Below, piece after piece: positions 33,028 to 42,394 of a DNA stretch of 64,000 bases. The first letter of the stretch is position 1. The number at the start of each line of letters is the position of its first letter. Position numbers and translations under genes: made by a program. The stretch comes from Halomonas colorata. GTDB lineage: Bacteria > Pseudomonadota > Gammaproteobacteria > Pseudomonadales > Halomonadaceae. Location: the NCBI RefSeq assembly GCF_014897985.1, contig NZ_JABUZA010000010.1, positions 1-64,000 of the forward strand. Direction: 5' to 3'. Below the pieces are notes generated by a model, which did not search any database, was not told the origin of the DNA, and saw only the letters and a program-made list of their open reading frames with translations.

Positions 33028-34551
33028 TTAAACTGAGCGGTATGTGTCAGCAAAGCGCTTACGCAATTCGTTTTTCTGCACCTTGCCCATGGTATTGCGC
33101 GGCAGCTCCTCGACAAAAAAGACCCGTTTGGGCTGCTTATATTTGGCCAGGCGTCCTGCCAGGTGATCAAAAATCGTGGCCTCATCAAGCGTCGCGCCCG
33201 CCTGGCAAACCACAACCGCCGTTACCCCTTCGCCAAAATCAGGATGCGGCAAGCCAATCACCGCCGACTCAACCACCTGCTCCAGCTCATCGATAAGCTG
33301 CTCCACCTCCTTGGGATAAACATTGTAGCCCCCAGAAATCACCAGATCCTTATCGCGGCCCACGATATGCACATAGCCCTGGGCGTCACGCATGGCCAAA
33401 TCGCCGGTGATGAAAAAGCCGTCATCGAGCAGCTCTTCCCGGGTTTTCTCGGGCATTCGCCAATAGCCGATAAACACGTTAGGCCCGCGGACCTGAAGAA
33501 TGCCGATGTCGCCTTCATCGACTTCCGCGCCTGACTCCCGATCGATAATTCGAATATCCACACCGGGCAGCGGCATTCCCACGGTGCCCGCACGGCGCTC
33601 CCCTTGATAGGGGTTGGAGATATTCATATTGGTTTCGGTCATGCCGTAGCGCTCTAAAATCGCATGGCCGGTCTTGGCTGCAAACGCTTCATGGGTTTCA
33701 GAGGTCAGCGGTGCCGAGCCCGAGATAAACAGGCGCATGTTTTCCGCCGCCTGCGGTGTTAATCGCGCGTCCTGAACCAGCCGGGTATAGAACGTGGGCA
33801 CACCCATCATCACGCTACCATGGGGCAATTCCTCAAAGATGATATCGGCATCAAACTTGGGCAGAAACAGCATGTTGGCGCCAGCCATCAAGACGACATT
33901 ACACGCCACAAACAGCCCGTGCGTATGAAAAATGGGCAGCGCATGAATCAGCCGATCATCGGCACTGAAGTGCCAGGTTGTTACTAACGTTTCAGCATTG
34001 GACGCCAGGTTGCGGTGAGTCAGCATGGCGCCTTTAGAGCGCCCGGTGGTGCCGGAGGTATATAAAATCGCCGCCAGATCGTTTTCGCCCAACGTGACGA
34101 TCTCCTCACAGGGCGCTGAGCGAAGGGATGTTTCCATCAGGCTGCCATCCGCCGCACTACCCAGCGTTGCCACCGCCGGGCAGCCGGTTTCAGCGGCAAG
34201 TGCTTGTGCTTCATCTTCTAGCTTGGGGCGGCAAACAAACAGCGCAGGTTCGGCGTCGTTTAAAAAGTAGCGAATTTCATCGCCGGTATAGCCGGTGTTC
34301 AAGGGCAGATAAACGCCGCCAATACGCAGGCAGGCCAAGTAAAGCAGTATTGCCTCAGGGCTTTTATCTACCTGGACGGCAACGCGGTCGCCTTGTGTCA
34401 CGCCCAGCTCGGTCAAGGCACCGGCAAGCTGGGCGCTTATGTTCAGCGCATCGGTGTAACTATAGTGGCGGCCTTCACGAGTGGTAATAAAGTCAGCGTC
34501 GGCGCGCTCGCGCATCTTGGCGGCAAAGGTTTCAAACAGGTTGTGGTTCAT
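33028..34551 (-). CDS. matB: Malonate-CoA ligase MatB
   Basis: A 507-residue adenylate-forming ligase that makes malonyl-CoA from malonate, ATP and CoA. The P-loop is seen as LYTSGTTGRSKGAMLTH near residue 165. YGMTETNMN, the hinge GRDKDLVISGGYNVYPKEVE and the catalytic-Lys region PRNTMGKVQKNELR are all present. It overlaps matA by 4 bp. With malonyl-CoA decarboxylase and a TRAP carrier in the same operon, malonate is the natural substrate, and methylmalonate is possible. Confidence 0.92.
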   Translation of the reverse strand: MNHNLFETFAAKMRERADADFITTREGRHYSYTDALNISAQLAGALTELGVTQGDRVAVQVDKSPEAILLYLACLRIGGVYLPLNTGYTGDEIRYFLNDAEPALFVCRPKLEDEAQALAAETGCPAVATLGSAADGSLMETSLRSAPCEEIVTLGENDLAAILYTSGTTGRSKGAMLTHRNLASNAETLVTTWHFSADDRLIHALPIFHTHGLFVACNVVLMAGANMLFLPKFDADIIFEELPHGSVMMGVPTFYTRLVQDARLTPQAAENMRLFISGSAPLTSETHEAFAAKTGHAILERYGMTETNMNISNPYQGERRAGTVGMPLPGVDIRIIDRESGAEVDEGDIGILQVRGPNVFIGYWRMPEKTREELLDDGFFITGDLAMRDAQGYVHIVGRDKDLVISGGYNVYPKEVEQLIDELEQVVESAVIGLPHPDFGEGVTAVVVCQAGATLDEATIFDHLAGRLAKYKQPKRVFFVEELPRNTMGKVQKNELRKRFADTYRSV

Positions 34552-35900
34552 TTGGCGGTCTCTCCCTTGGCCAGCTTGCGGGCGCGACGCGCAAGGTCAC
34601 GCACTTCATTTGAGCAGGCAACGGTGCCCTTGGCGGTATAGTTTTCGTGATTGCGTTCAATGTCATCAAGCACATATAGATAGTTGACCATCAGCCCCGC
34701 CGCTTGCTTGACGCCTTTGGACGAGATATCGCCCAGCCAGTTGATGCGATGCAGTTCAGCGCCGTTGCCCAGGTGAAAGCGGGCGACAGGGTTGAGAGGC
34801 AAGCCCTTGGCGTTTTTGGCTTCGATCAGATAGCGGGCGGCCAGAGGGCGAATAATGGTTTTCAGGCGTTCTTCGCGTACCGCATCGTGGTGCCAGTCGG
34901 GCGTTTCAAGCTCACCCAGCGTGCTGCGCAGGGTTTCCGGCCACTGCTCATCCTCACGCTGCTCGGTGAGCCATTGGGCAAACCCGGGAACCGGCGACAG
35001 CGTGACGAAGTATTTAAGCTGAGGGAGTTCTTGTGAAAGCTCCTGTACCACCTGCTTGATCAGAAAGTTACCAAACGAAATGCCGCGCAGGCCGGTTTGG
35101 CAGTTGCTGATCCCAAAGAAGGCAGCCGTATCGTCATCTTCGGGATCAGCGCCGTTTTCTTCACCCACCAGAATCGGTTGAATGCGACTCGGCAGCCCTT
35201 TATGCAGGGCCACCTCGACGAAGATCAGCGGCTCGTCGCCAATCGCCGGGTGAAAGAATGCAAAGCAGCGCCGGTCACGAGCATCCAGCCGTCGACGTAG
35301 GTCATTCCAGTCCTGAATCTCATGCACCGCTTCATAACGGATGATCTTCTCAAGCACAGAGGCTGGCGTGTTCCAGTCGATTCGTTTAAGCATTAAAAAG
35401 CCGCGGTTAAACCAGGAGCCGAAAAGGTGCGCAAAGTCGTCGTCGATAGGCCCCAGTTCGGGCTGCTCGCGCAGCAACCCCAGCAGGTCTTCGCGCATCT
35501 TGACCAGCTCATAGGTGCCGTCGCGGGCCAGGTTCAAGCGCCGAAAAAGCTCCTGACGGCGCGGTTCGCAGGCGTCAAACAGGGTTTGTAGCGTGTAGTT
35601 GTCGCGGGCTTCTGAGTAGGCCGCATAGGCTTCATCAATTTGCGCAGCGTCGGCGGCAAAGTCGCTGGCCAGGCGTGCAAAAAAGCTGGCTTTTTCTGCG
35701 GCTGATAAGCGTTGGTAGATAGCTAGCGCCCGGCTTGCCAAGGCAATGCTGGAAGCTTCGCCGTCGCTTGCCAGAAGCGCCTGACAGGCACTCACCAGAT
35801 GATCATGGTCCGGAGTAAGCGCCCCTGGGTTGCGGCGCCGTAACAGTGCATCACGCTGAGTGATATTGTTAAAAATCTCCTGCAGAAACATCATGTTCAT
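34548..35900 (-). CDS. matA: Malonyl-CoA decarboxylase MatA
   Basis: A 450-residue decarboxylase that turns malonyl-CoA into acetyl-CoA and CO2. The N-terminal helical domain (to about 160) is followed by the acetyltransferase-like catalytic domain with YEAVHEIQDWNDLRRRLD, CFAFFHPAIGDEPLIFVEVA, the Ser-containing FFGISNCQTGLRGISFGNFL and the His segment ARFHLGNGAELHRINWLGD. All match the MCD family. It lies 12 bp after the DctM stop and overlaps matB, in one operon. Confidence 0.93.
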   Translation of the reverse strand: MNMMFLQEIFNNITQRDALLRRRNPGALTPDHDHLVSACQALLASDGEASSIALASRALAIYQRLSAAEKASFFARLASDFAADAAQIDEAYAAYSEARDNYTLQTLFDACEPRRQELFRRLNLARDGTYELVKMREDLLGLLREQPELGPIDDDFAHLFGSWFNRGFLMLKRIDWNTPASVLEKIIRYEAVHEIQDWNDLRRRLDARDRRCFAFFHPAIGDEPLIFVEVALHKGLPSRIQPILVGEENGADPEDDDTAAFFGISNCQTGLRGISFGNFLIKQVVQELSQELPQLKYFVTLSPVPGFAQWLTEQREDEQWPETLRSTLGELETPDWHHDAVREERLKTIIRPLAARYLIEAKNAKGLPLNPVARFHLGNGAELHRINWLGDISSKGVKQAAGLMVNYLYVLDDIERNHENYTAKGTVACSNEVRDLARRARKLAKGETAK

Positions 35901-35911
35901 GGCTCAGCTCC

Positions 35912-37246
35912 TTAACCCATTATCAAGTTGGGTAACCACAGCGCGATGCCCGGGAAGAGGCACAGCAGCAAGATGCCCAATACCATGCACAGCGCGTAGG
36001 GCAGGCTGCCCATCAGGATGTCGCGCAGCGAGATATCTGGTGCGATGCCTTTGATAATGAACAGGTTCAGCCCCACAGGCGGAGTGATCAGACCGATTTC
36101 CAGGTTGATGGTCAGGATTACGGCGAACCAGTAAGGGTCAAAATCGGCGGCCATGATAATTGGCAGCAGAATCGGCGCGGTCATGACGATGACTGCCACC
36201 GGTGGCAAGAAGAAACCAGCTACCAGTAAAAAGAGATTAATCACCCCCATTAACACCCAGCGGTTGACCTCCAGGTCGGCAATGGCGGCGGCCACCGTCT
36301 GAGTAATAAACATCGAGGAGAGTGCGTAGGCAAATACTTCGGCGGTGGCGATCACCAGCATGATCATCACACTTTCGCGCAGCGAGTCGCGCATGATCAG
36401 TTTGATCGGGCCCAGCTGCCACATGCGATAGATTAAAATGGCCAGCGCCAGACATAAGAAGGCGCCTACACCCGCCGCTTCCGAGGGTGTCGCCACCCCG
36501 CCGTAAAGCGCAAATAAAATGCCCGCCACCACGCCTAGAAAAGGCAGAACGCGCACTAACGCCTTCAAGTTGCTATCGACGTTGTGTTTAACCGTCTGCT
36601 TCAGGCGCTCGGCAGACTCCGCCAACGGGTTGTTATAACCACCGGCCATTTTGCAGGCGATCATCGTCCAGATCATGAACAGCCCCGCGAGCATGAAGCC
36701 CGGCACCACGCCTGCGATAAACAACCGACCGATTGAGGTTTCGGTAGAAATACCGTAGATAATCATGGTGACCGATGGCGGAATCAGAATGCCCAGGGTG
36801 CCGCCTGCGGCAATACAACCAGCCGCTACGCCATCCGGGTAGCCACGCACGCGCATCTCTGGAATGCCCATTTTACCAATCGCTGCACAGGTGGCCGGGG
36901 ACGAGCCCGAAAGGGCGGCAAAGATGGAGCAAGCGCCGATATTGGAGACCGCCAGGCCGCCCGGTAAGCGCCCCATCCATAAGTCGAGCGAGCGATAAAG
37001 GTCGCGTCCGGTGGGCGATGAGGCGACAGCCGCGCCCATCAAGATGAACATCGGAATGGCGACAAAGCCAAACTCCGCAATGCGGTCAAAAAATGTTTCG
37101 CCAAAGTAGGTGAGCTCGGCAAGCCCGCGATCATAAAGTAGCGCCAGTAGCGATACACCGCCCAGCGCAAAAGCGATAGGGGTACCAATGGCCATGAGCG
37201 CAATCAGCGCGATGGCTACAATAATGCCTAAGGTAATCGGATCCAT
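35912..37246 (-). CDS. dctM: TRAP transporter large permease DctM
   Basis: A 444-residue inner membrane protein with about 12 helices. The DctM signatures PMFILMGAAVASSPTGRDLY, AALSGSSPATCAAIGKMGIP and AGGTLGILIPPSVTMIIYGI are clear. It forms the Na+-driven core of a tripartite periplasmic transporter with the DctQ subunit encoded just upstream. The malonate operon context points to a malonate or dicarboxylate carrier. Confidence 0.93.
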   Translation of the reverse strand: MDPITLGIIVAIALIALMAIGTPIAFALGGVSLLALLYDRGLAELTYFGETFFDRIAEFGFVAIPMFILMGAAVASSPTGRDLYRSLDLWMGRLPGGLAVSNIGACSIFAALSGSSPATCAAIGKMGIPEMRVRGYPDGVAAGCIAAGGTLGILIPPSVTMIIYGISTETSIGRLFIAGVVPGFMLAGLFMIWTMIACKMAGGYNNPLAESAERLKQTVKHNVDSNLKALVRVLPFLGVVAGILFALYGGVATPSEAAGVGAFLCLALAILIYRMWQLGPIKLIMRDSLRESVMIMLVIATAEVFAYALSSMFITQTVAAAIADLEVNRWVLMGVINLFLLVAGFFLPPVAVIVMTAPILLPIIMAADFDPYWFAVILTINLEIGLITPPVGLNLFIIKGIAPDISLRDILMGSLPYALCMVLGILLLCLFPGIALWLPNLIMG

Positions 37247-37248
37247 GC

Positions 37249-37770
37249 TCAGTGCTCCCCGCGCAGAATTTCAGCCACGTATTGCAGTACCAATAGCGAA
37301 GCGCCTAATGCCATGGGCATAAGCGCCGGCCAGAGCGGCGGGTTCCAGACCGAACCGGTGGTCCAGTTGCCGTGCATGGCTTCCAGTACATACACCCAGG
37401 AGGCGTAGGCAAGCGCTGCACAAAAGGCCAGGCCAAAAAGCGAGGCCACCAGGCGCATGGCTTTCTGGGCGATACCGCCCAGCGCATCAGGGACAATGGT
37501 GATGGCGACGTGGCCGCCGGTCATGAGTACGTAGGGGCTGCCCATCAGCATGGCGCCGGTCACTGAAAAAACGGTGAACTCGGTTTGCCAACTGGTGCTC
37601 ATGCCCAGCACGTAGCGGATAAAGACCATCTGGCAAATCACCAGTACGCCCGCCACAAACAGGGCGCAGGCCAGATAGGCAAACAGGCGTGACAGCCTGT
37701 CCATCAGGCGGATATAGCTGCCGATAACCCCACCGCGAGCGGCGGGGGGATGCGTGGTTGAAGTTGCCAT
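37249..37770 (-). CDS. dctQ: TRAP transporter small permease DctQ
   Basis: A 173-residue protein with four helices (about 32-52, 68-88, 105-125, 145-165). The WQTEFTVFSVTGAMLMGSPY motif is typical of DctQ (the conserved W and E in the second helix region). It is 2 bp from dctM and is the partner of that permease. Confidence 0.92.
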   Translation of the reverse strand: MATSTTHPPAARGGVIGSYIRLMDRLSRLFAYLACALFVAGVLVICQMVFIRYVLGMSTSWQTEFTVFSVTGAMLMGSPYVLMTGGHVAITIVPDALGGIAQKAMRLVASLFGLAFCAALAYASWVYVLEAMHGNWTTGSVWNPPLWPALMPMALGASLLVLQYVAEILRGEH

Positions 37771-37858
37771 AGTTCCCTCATCAAGCTAAGCAGGCGACAA
37801 TCGAACCGGACCACTCGTCTAATGCAGACAAATGGTCACAGGTTGCTGGGGTAAGTGC

Positions 37859-38854
37859 TTACTCGACGGCTAACGCCGCATCGATGATGGCCTGGCCATT
37901 GGGAACGTTATTGGCAAAGTTCTGGTAGGAGGTTTCACGGGCGATCTCGAGCCAGGCGTTGTAGTCCTCCTCGCTCATGCTGACCACTTCCACGCCGTTC
38001 TCTTCATAGACGTCAGCCATTTCTTGATCAATGGCTGCCGCTTCTTCGGCAAAGAACTGCTCGGCCGCTTTACCTGCTTCCATCAGGGCCGCCTGCTGCT
38101 CTTCATTGAGGCCTTGCCATACCTGCTCGGAAATCAAGATCGGCTCGTACATGAACCACAACGCGAAGTCGCCTGGCTGGGTCATGCACTCAACCTGTTC
38201 ATAAAGTCGAAACGAGATAAACGACATGGAAGAGGTATTGGCGGCGTCGAGTACACCGGTCTGCATGGCGGTGTAAATTTCAGAGGAGGGCATGGAGGCG
38301 ATTGAAGCACCGGCGGCTTCCAGCATCTCTTCAAACGCCGGGCCCGCGGCACGAATGTTTTGCCCAGAAACGGTGTCGGGGGAGGTAATGCACTGCTCGC
38401 TAGACGCGAAACCACCTGAAAGCCAAGCGTTGGACAGCACGCGTGCGCCTCCCTCCAGAATCACTGCGTGAATTAACTCCATGTATTCTGAGTCATTCAG
38501 GCGCTGAGCATGCGCTTGGTTGCGTACCAAACCAGGCATCAAGGTGGCGGAAAATTCAGGGTGGCGGCCGCTCGCGTAGTCCAGCGGTAGCGAGGTAATA
38601 TCCAGGCGACCCCGAGTAAGCGCACCCCACTGCTCGCGGGCTTTGAACAACGACTGGCCAGGGTAGACTTCGATGGTAAGCCCCACATCCGCCTCAGCGA
38701 CGTGGCGGGCCATCATTTGGACCATTTCATCACGGACATCACCTTGCCCGCCGGGGAATTGGTGAGAGGCGCGCAGCACGGTATCGGCGCTGGCGTGAGA
38801 AACGGCAATGGCCAAGCCCAGAGCGGTCAGGGTGGTACATAGGTAGCGTTGCAT
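37859..38854 (-). CDS. dctP: TRAP transporter substrate-binding protein DctP
   Basis: A 331-residue periplasmic binding protein with the signal peptide MQRYLCTTLTALGLAIAVSH and cleavage near ASA. LRASHQFPGGQGDVRDEMVQ, EVYPGQSLFKAREQWGALTR and the TGVLDAANTSSMSFISFRLY block fit the DctP family. The frame extends upstream to a TTG at 38932, but the ATG at 38854 has GGAG 8 nt away and begins a clean signal peptide. It is the first gene of the malonate operon, facing the GntR regulator. Confidence 0.92.
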   Translation of the reverse strand: MQRYLCTTLTALGLAIAVSHASADTVLRASHQFPGGQGDVRDEMVQMMARHVAEADVGLTIEVYPGQSLFKAREQWGALTRGRLDITSLPLDYASGRHPEFSATLMPGLVRNQAHAQRLNDSEYMELIHAVILEGGARVLSNAWLSGGFASSEQCITSPDTVSGQNIRAAGPAFEEMLEAAGASIASMPSSEIYTAMQTGVLDAANTSSMSFISFRLYEQVECMTQPGDFALWFMYEPILISEQVWQGLNEEQQAALMEAGKAAEQFFAEEAAAIDQEMADVYEENGVEVVSMSEEDYNAWLEIARETSYQNFANNVPNGQAIIDAALAVE

Positions 38855-38905
38855 ATGGCGTCTCCAACTGTTTGTTGTTGTGTGTTTGGAAGAGCTTTTT
38901 ATGTG

Positions 38906-38922
38906 TATCAGAAAATCTGATA
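38906..38922. promoter_or_regulatory. Palindromic operator, probably for the GntR regulator
   Basis: A perfect inverted repeat, TATCAGA-AAA-TCTGATA, in the 154-bp gap between dctP and the divergent GntR/FCD regulator gene. FCD-type GntR proteins bind short palindromes of this size between themselves and their target operon. A malonate-responsive regulator is the expected binder. Confidence 0.65.
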
Positions 38923-39008
38923 TATATTTCAATAGTCCTTAGCTGTGCTAATGTCAAATAAGTGCAGCATACAATAAGTATAATGGCGTGCTTTTTTGGA
39001 GGTGAAAT

Positions 39009-39692
39009 ATGGCCGATACCAAACGTTCCAACGCGCAGAAGCTTCGCGATTCTCTTGAAGACGATATTATCAATGGACGCCGTCTACCGGGCGAACGGCT
39101 GGACCCCGAAGAGTTGGGGCAGACGTTTAACGTATCACGCACGCCGGTGCGCGAGGCCTTTCAGCAGTTGGTCGCCAGCGGCCTGGTCACCGTTTCGCCG
39201 AAGAAAGGCACGTTTGTCGCCAAGGTGGGTATCGACCAGCTAATCGAAATGTTTGAAGTGATGGCTGAGCTTGAAGGTATGTGCGGGCGACTGGCAGCCC
39301 GGCGCATCAGCGAGCCGGAGCTTGCTGAATTACGCGCCGCCCATGGACGCTGCGAGGCCGCCGCCCTGGCGGGTGATACCGACGAGTACTACTACGAAAA
39401 CGAAGCCTTTCACGACTGCATCTATGCGGCGAGCCACAATACTTTTCTGGCCAGCGAAGCTCGTCAGTTAAAACAGCGCTTAAAGCCCTATCGTCGTCTG
39501 CAATTGCAGGTTCGCCAGCGCATGCATAATTCGCTAAGCGAACACCAGGTCATCGTAGATGCCATTACCCAAGGCGATGCTGCACTGGCTGAGCAAGCGC
39601 TATGCGACCACGTGCTGATTCAAGGTGAACGATTCAGCGACTTCGTGTCCAGCGTGCGTCGCATGGAAGCGCCCATCAGCCAAACGGGCTAG
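39009..39692 (+). CDS. GntR-family regulator with FCD domain (malonate operon)
   Basis: A 227-residue regulator. The winged HTH at residues 8-75 reads NVSRTPVREAFQQLVASGLV. The all-helical FCD ligand domain runs from about 85 to 220, with the metal-binding pattern of Asp and His residues (ENEAFHDCIYAASHN and a later SLSEHQVIVDAI). GGAGGTG lies before the ATG. It is divergent from the TRAP/mat operon and is likely its repressor, released by malonate or a related acid (inference, by analogy with MatR). Confidence 0.9.
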   Translation: MADTKRSNAQKLRDSLEDDIINGRRLPGERLDPEELGQTFNVSRTPVREAFQQLVASGLVTVSPKKGTFVAKVGIDQLIEMFEVMAELEGMCGRLAARRISEPELAELRAAHGRCEAAALAGDTDEYYYENEAFHDCIYAASHNTFLASEARQLKQRLKPYRRLQLQVRQRMHNSLSEHQVIVDAITQGDAALAEQALCDHVLIQGERFSDFVSSVRRMEAPISQTG

Positions 39693-39777
39693 GTAATGTC
39701 CGTATCGGTGGGGTAATGGTCCTTGCCGACGCGTCGCGCTCAGCGGAAACTCTCCCTATTAACGAGCGGGAGAGAAC

Positions 39778-40818
39778 ATGACGCGCCATATTGCCTTATT
39801 AGCTTACCCCGACTGCCAATTGCTGGATGTCAGTGGCCCCTGGCAGGTGTTTGCCAGCGCCAACGCGCTAAGCCCGGAACCCTTGTATCGCTTAACCCTG
39901 GTCGCCGATGCGCCAGGGCCGGTGATGACCAACGGTGGCCTGGCGGTGCATGCCAGCCACGCCTATGCTGAACTTCCACAATTGCTGCCTTTGGATACAC
40001 TGCTGATAGCAGGCGGCAGCGGTGTGATGGCGTTACGTCAGGACCGACACGTGTTGGCACTTTTACGTAAGCTGGCGCCTCACGTGCGCCGGTTAGGCTC
40101 GATCTGCTCAGGGGCTTTCTTGCTGGCTGCCGCCGGGCTTTTAGATGGCAAGCGGGTTACCACCCATTGGCGCCATGCCGAGCAGCTTGCCGAGGAGTAC
40201 CCGGCACTTAGCGTTGAGCCTGATGCGCTGTATATACAGAGCGGCGATCGCTACACCAGTGCCGGGATAACGGCCGGTATCGATCTGGCGCTTTCGCTGG
40301 TGGAAGCTGACCACGGCGCTGACCTTGCCGGGCGGGTGGCGCGGGAGCTGGTGATGTTTCTGCATCGCCCCGGCGGGCAGTCGCAGTTCAGCGAACTTCT
40401 TCGCTGCCAGCAAGGTGCTGGCCCGTTACGCCGTTTGCTGGATCATCTGCATGCCGACCCTGGTGGGGCGCATTCGTTGGAAAGTATGGCGGCCTTGATG
40501 GCGGTGTCGCCACGTCATCTTACCCGGCTATTCAAGCGCCACTTAACCACGACGCCGGTTACTTACTTGACCCAGCTGCGCCTGGAGCAGGCACGTTTGG
40601 CACTGCTGGATGAGCAGCAAACGGTGTCGCTTGAACGATTAGCCGAACGCTGGCGCTTGGGCGGCGCTGAGCAACTGCGCCGCCAGTTTCAGCGTTACTA
40701 TGGCGTTTCCCCTTCTGTGTATCGCCAGCGCTTCGGCGCGGCGGCTAAGTCTGCCCTTACGTCTACCCTCACGCCTACTCTTGTGCCTACGCCTTTGGAG
40801 CCATCGCCATGCCATTAA
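39778..40818 (+). CDS. GlxA-type AraC-family transcriptional regulator
   Basis: A 346-residue regulator. The N-terminal DJ-1/PfpI-like domain (residues 1-185) has ALLAYPDCQLLDVSGPWQVF and the nucleophile-elbow LGSICSGAFLLAAAGLLDG. An AraC DNA-binding domain lies at about 230-325 (MAVSPRHLTRLFKRHLTTTP and WRLGGAEQLRRQFQRYYGVS). The last 25 residues are a repetitive Thr/Leu/Pro tail encoded by four 12-bp repeats. It overlaps the MFS gene by 10 bp and probably controls it. Confidence 0.9.
   Translation: MTRHIALLAYPDCQLLDVSGPWQVFASANALSPEPLYRLTLVADAPGPVMTNGGLAVHASHAYAELPQLLPLDTLLIAGGSGVMALRQDRHVLALLRKLAPHVRRLGSICSGAFLLAAAGLLDGKRVTTHWRHAEQLAEEYPALSVEPDALYIQSGDRYTSAGITAGIDLALSLVEADHGADLAGRVARELVMFLHRPGGQSQFSELLRCQQGAGPLRRLLDHLHADPGGAHSLESMAALMAVSPRHLTRLFKRHLTTTPVTYLTQLRLEQARLALLDEQQTVSLERLAERWRLGGAEQLRRQFQRYYGVSPSVYRQRFGAAAKSALTSTLTPTLVPTPLEPSPCH
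40750..40797 (+). repeat. Four tandem 12-bp repeats in the 3' end of the AraC gene
   Basis: TCTGCCCTTACG, TCTACCCTCACG, CCTACTCTTGTG and CCTACGCCTTTG follow one another without gaps. They encode the degenerate peptide repeat SALT-STLT-PTLV-PTPL in the C-terminal tail, beyond the DNA-binding domain. The 12-bp unit keeps the frame. Confidence 0.8.
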
Positions 40819-41975
40819 CCGTTACGCTGTTATCGCTGTGTCAGGCGTTGTTGGTCAGCGGCAATATTCTGCTGATTGCCGTATCGCCCCTCATTGGCGC
40901 CTCGCTGGCACCAACGGCTAACTGGGCCACTGTGCCGGTGGCCAGCCAATGGCTGGGGCTGATGTGTGCCACCATTCCCGCCTCGCTGATCATGGGGCGG
41001 CTGGGGCGTAAGCGCGGGTTTGTGCTGGGCAATCTTATCGGCTTGATGGGTACGGCCGTGGCCATTTTGGCGCTACGTCAGCAAAGCTTTGGGCTGTTCC
41101 TGCTGGCGACTTGGCTGATTGGTATCGGTATCGGCTTTGGGCAGCTCTACCGCTTTGCGGCCCTTGAGGCCGCCCCCAGCGCACTGCGTGATAAAGCGCT
41201 TGGTTTAGTGATGGGCGGCGGAGTGTTGGCGGCATTTGCAGGCCCCTGGCTTGCCCGCGTTAGCCGCGAGCTGAGCGAGACGCCGTTTTTAGGTAGCTTC
41301 GTAGGGCTGGGCGTGCTCTACGCGCTGGCACTGGGCATATTACTTTGTACGCGGTTGCCGGTCGCTTTTGTGCAGGCAGTAGAGAGCGAGAAAAAGCCTT
41401 TGTCCGCTATCCTGCGTCAGCCTGGTTTTCTGCTGGCCGTCAGCGCAGCGGCCATCGGCTACGGCGTAATGAACCTGGCCATGACCGCAACACCGCTGGC
41501 GATGGCAGGGGCTGGTCACAGTTTTGACCATGTCGCCACGACCATTCAGTGGCATGTGGTCGCCATGTTCCTGCCCTCGTTTTTCACCGGCCATTTGACG
41601 ACACGCTTTGGCGCCCCGCGCATGATTGCCGCTGGCTGCTTACTGCTGGTGGCAAGCGCTGTCGCCGCCCAGTTCGATGCCGGTTTTGCTGGCTTTAACG
41701 TTGCGCTGATTCTGCTGGGGCTTGGCTGGAATTTTACCTTCCTGCCCGCTACCGGCCTATTAACGCAAAGCTATCAACCGGCTGACAAGGCGCGCACTCA
41801 GGCGGCCAACGAGTTTCTGGTATTCGGTACGGTTGCCTTGACGGCGCTGCTGGCGGGGCCGTTGGTTAATACCCTGGGCTGGGCGATGCTCAATGCGCTC
41901 TTGATTCCTGTTTCGTTACTGCCAGTGGTGTTATTGATATGGCAACGACGGCCAAACGCGCCCTTGTTATCTTAA
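40809..41975 (+). CDS. MFS transporter
   Basis: A 388-residue protein with 12 predicted helices. The loop after TM2 reads IMGRLGRKRGFVLGNLIGLM, the G-x-L-G-R-K-R motif A of the major facilitator superfamily. The TM-rich remainder ends in LLIWQRRPNAPLLS. It starts inside the GlxA-type regulator gene (10-bp overlap), so it is co-transcribed with it. The substrate is not identifiable. The overall size and motif fit small-molecule exporters (YfcJ/NreB-like). Confidence 0.87.
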   Translation: MPLTVTLLSLCQALLVSGNILLIAVSPLIGASLAPTANWATVPVASQWLGLMCATIPASLIMGRLGRKRGFVLGNLIGLMGTAVAILALRQQSFGLFLLATWLIGIGIGFGQLYRFAALEAAPSALRDKALGLVMGGGVLAAFAGPWLARVSRELSETPFLGSFVGLGVLYALALGILLCTRLPVAFVQAVESEKKPLSAILRQPGFLLAVSAAAIGYGVMNLAMTATPLAMAGAGHSFDHVATTIQWHVVAMFLPSFFTGHLTTRFGAPRMIAAGCLLLVASAVAAQFDAGFAGFNVALILLGLGWNFTFLPATGLLTQSYQPADKARTQAANEFLVFGTVALTALLAGPLVNTLGWAMLNALLIPVSLLPVVLLIWQRRPNAPLLS

Positions 41976-42028
41976 GATGTTATAACGCAGTTAATAAGGT
42001 CCATTTGTTTGTTAAGTCAGGTGTTTAC

Positions 42029-42394
42029 ATGATTGCTAAACGGGAACGCGGAAAACTGGAACGGCAGATCATTGCTTCTTTGACCGAGGCCTGCGAGCAG
42101 GCCAAGGCTGAGGTGCCCGGGTTTGTCTGGCTAACCCACTGCGTGGACTACCAGCACTTTCCCGAAAGCCTGGTGGTTATCTGGGTATTTGATACCGATG
42201 CCCATTTAGCCTCAGCGCTAAAGGGCGATGCCAAACAGCGCCTGCATGATTTCACGGCCAGCGCCTTGGCCGAGGCGGGTGTGGCGCTGGATAGCATCGC
42301 ACAGCACATCGACTTCGATAGTGAGCAGGCGTGCCAGCGCGCCCACGGCGGTGACTGGCAGCGCCGTCTGCGCGCGCGAAGCGTGAGGCACTGA
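42029..42394 (+). CDS. Conserved hypothetical protein
   Basis: A 121-residue soluble protein of unknown function. It begins MIAKRERGKLERQIIASLTE, with a helical N terminus, then a strand-rich part, GFVWLTHCVDYQHFPESLVV and IWVFDTDAHL, and a basic C terminus. The frame opens earlier (41939), inside the MFS gene, but CAGGTG before ATG 42029 and the start of sensible sequence favour the short form. It shares its final base with the start of the DUF1289 gene. I do not recognise a family with a known role. Confidence 0.72.
   Translation: MIAKRERGKLERQIIASLTEACEQAKAEVPGFVWLTHCVDYQHFPESLVVIWVFDTDAHLASALKGDAKQRLHDFTASALAEAGVALDSIAQHIDFDSEQACQRAHGGDWQRRLRARSVRH

Noticed and set aside
41939-42028. Upstream extension of the 121-residue hypothetical protein
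   Set aside because: It lies within the MFS transporter gene, and the downstream ATG has a better ribosome site.
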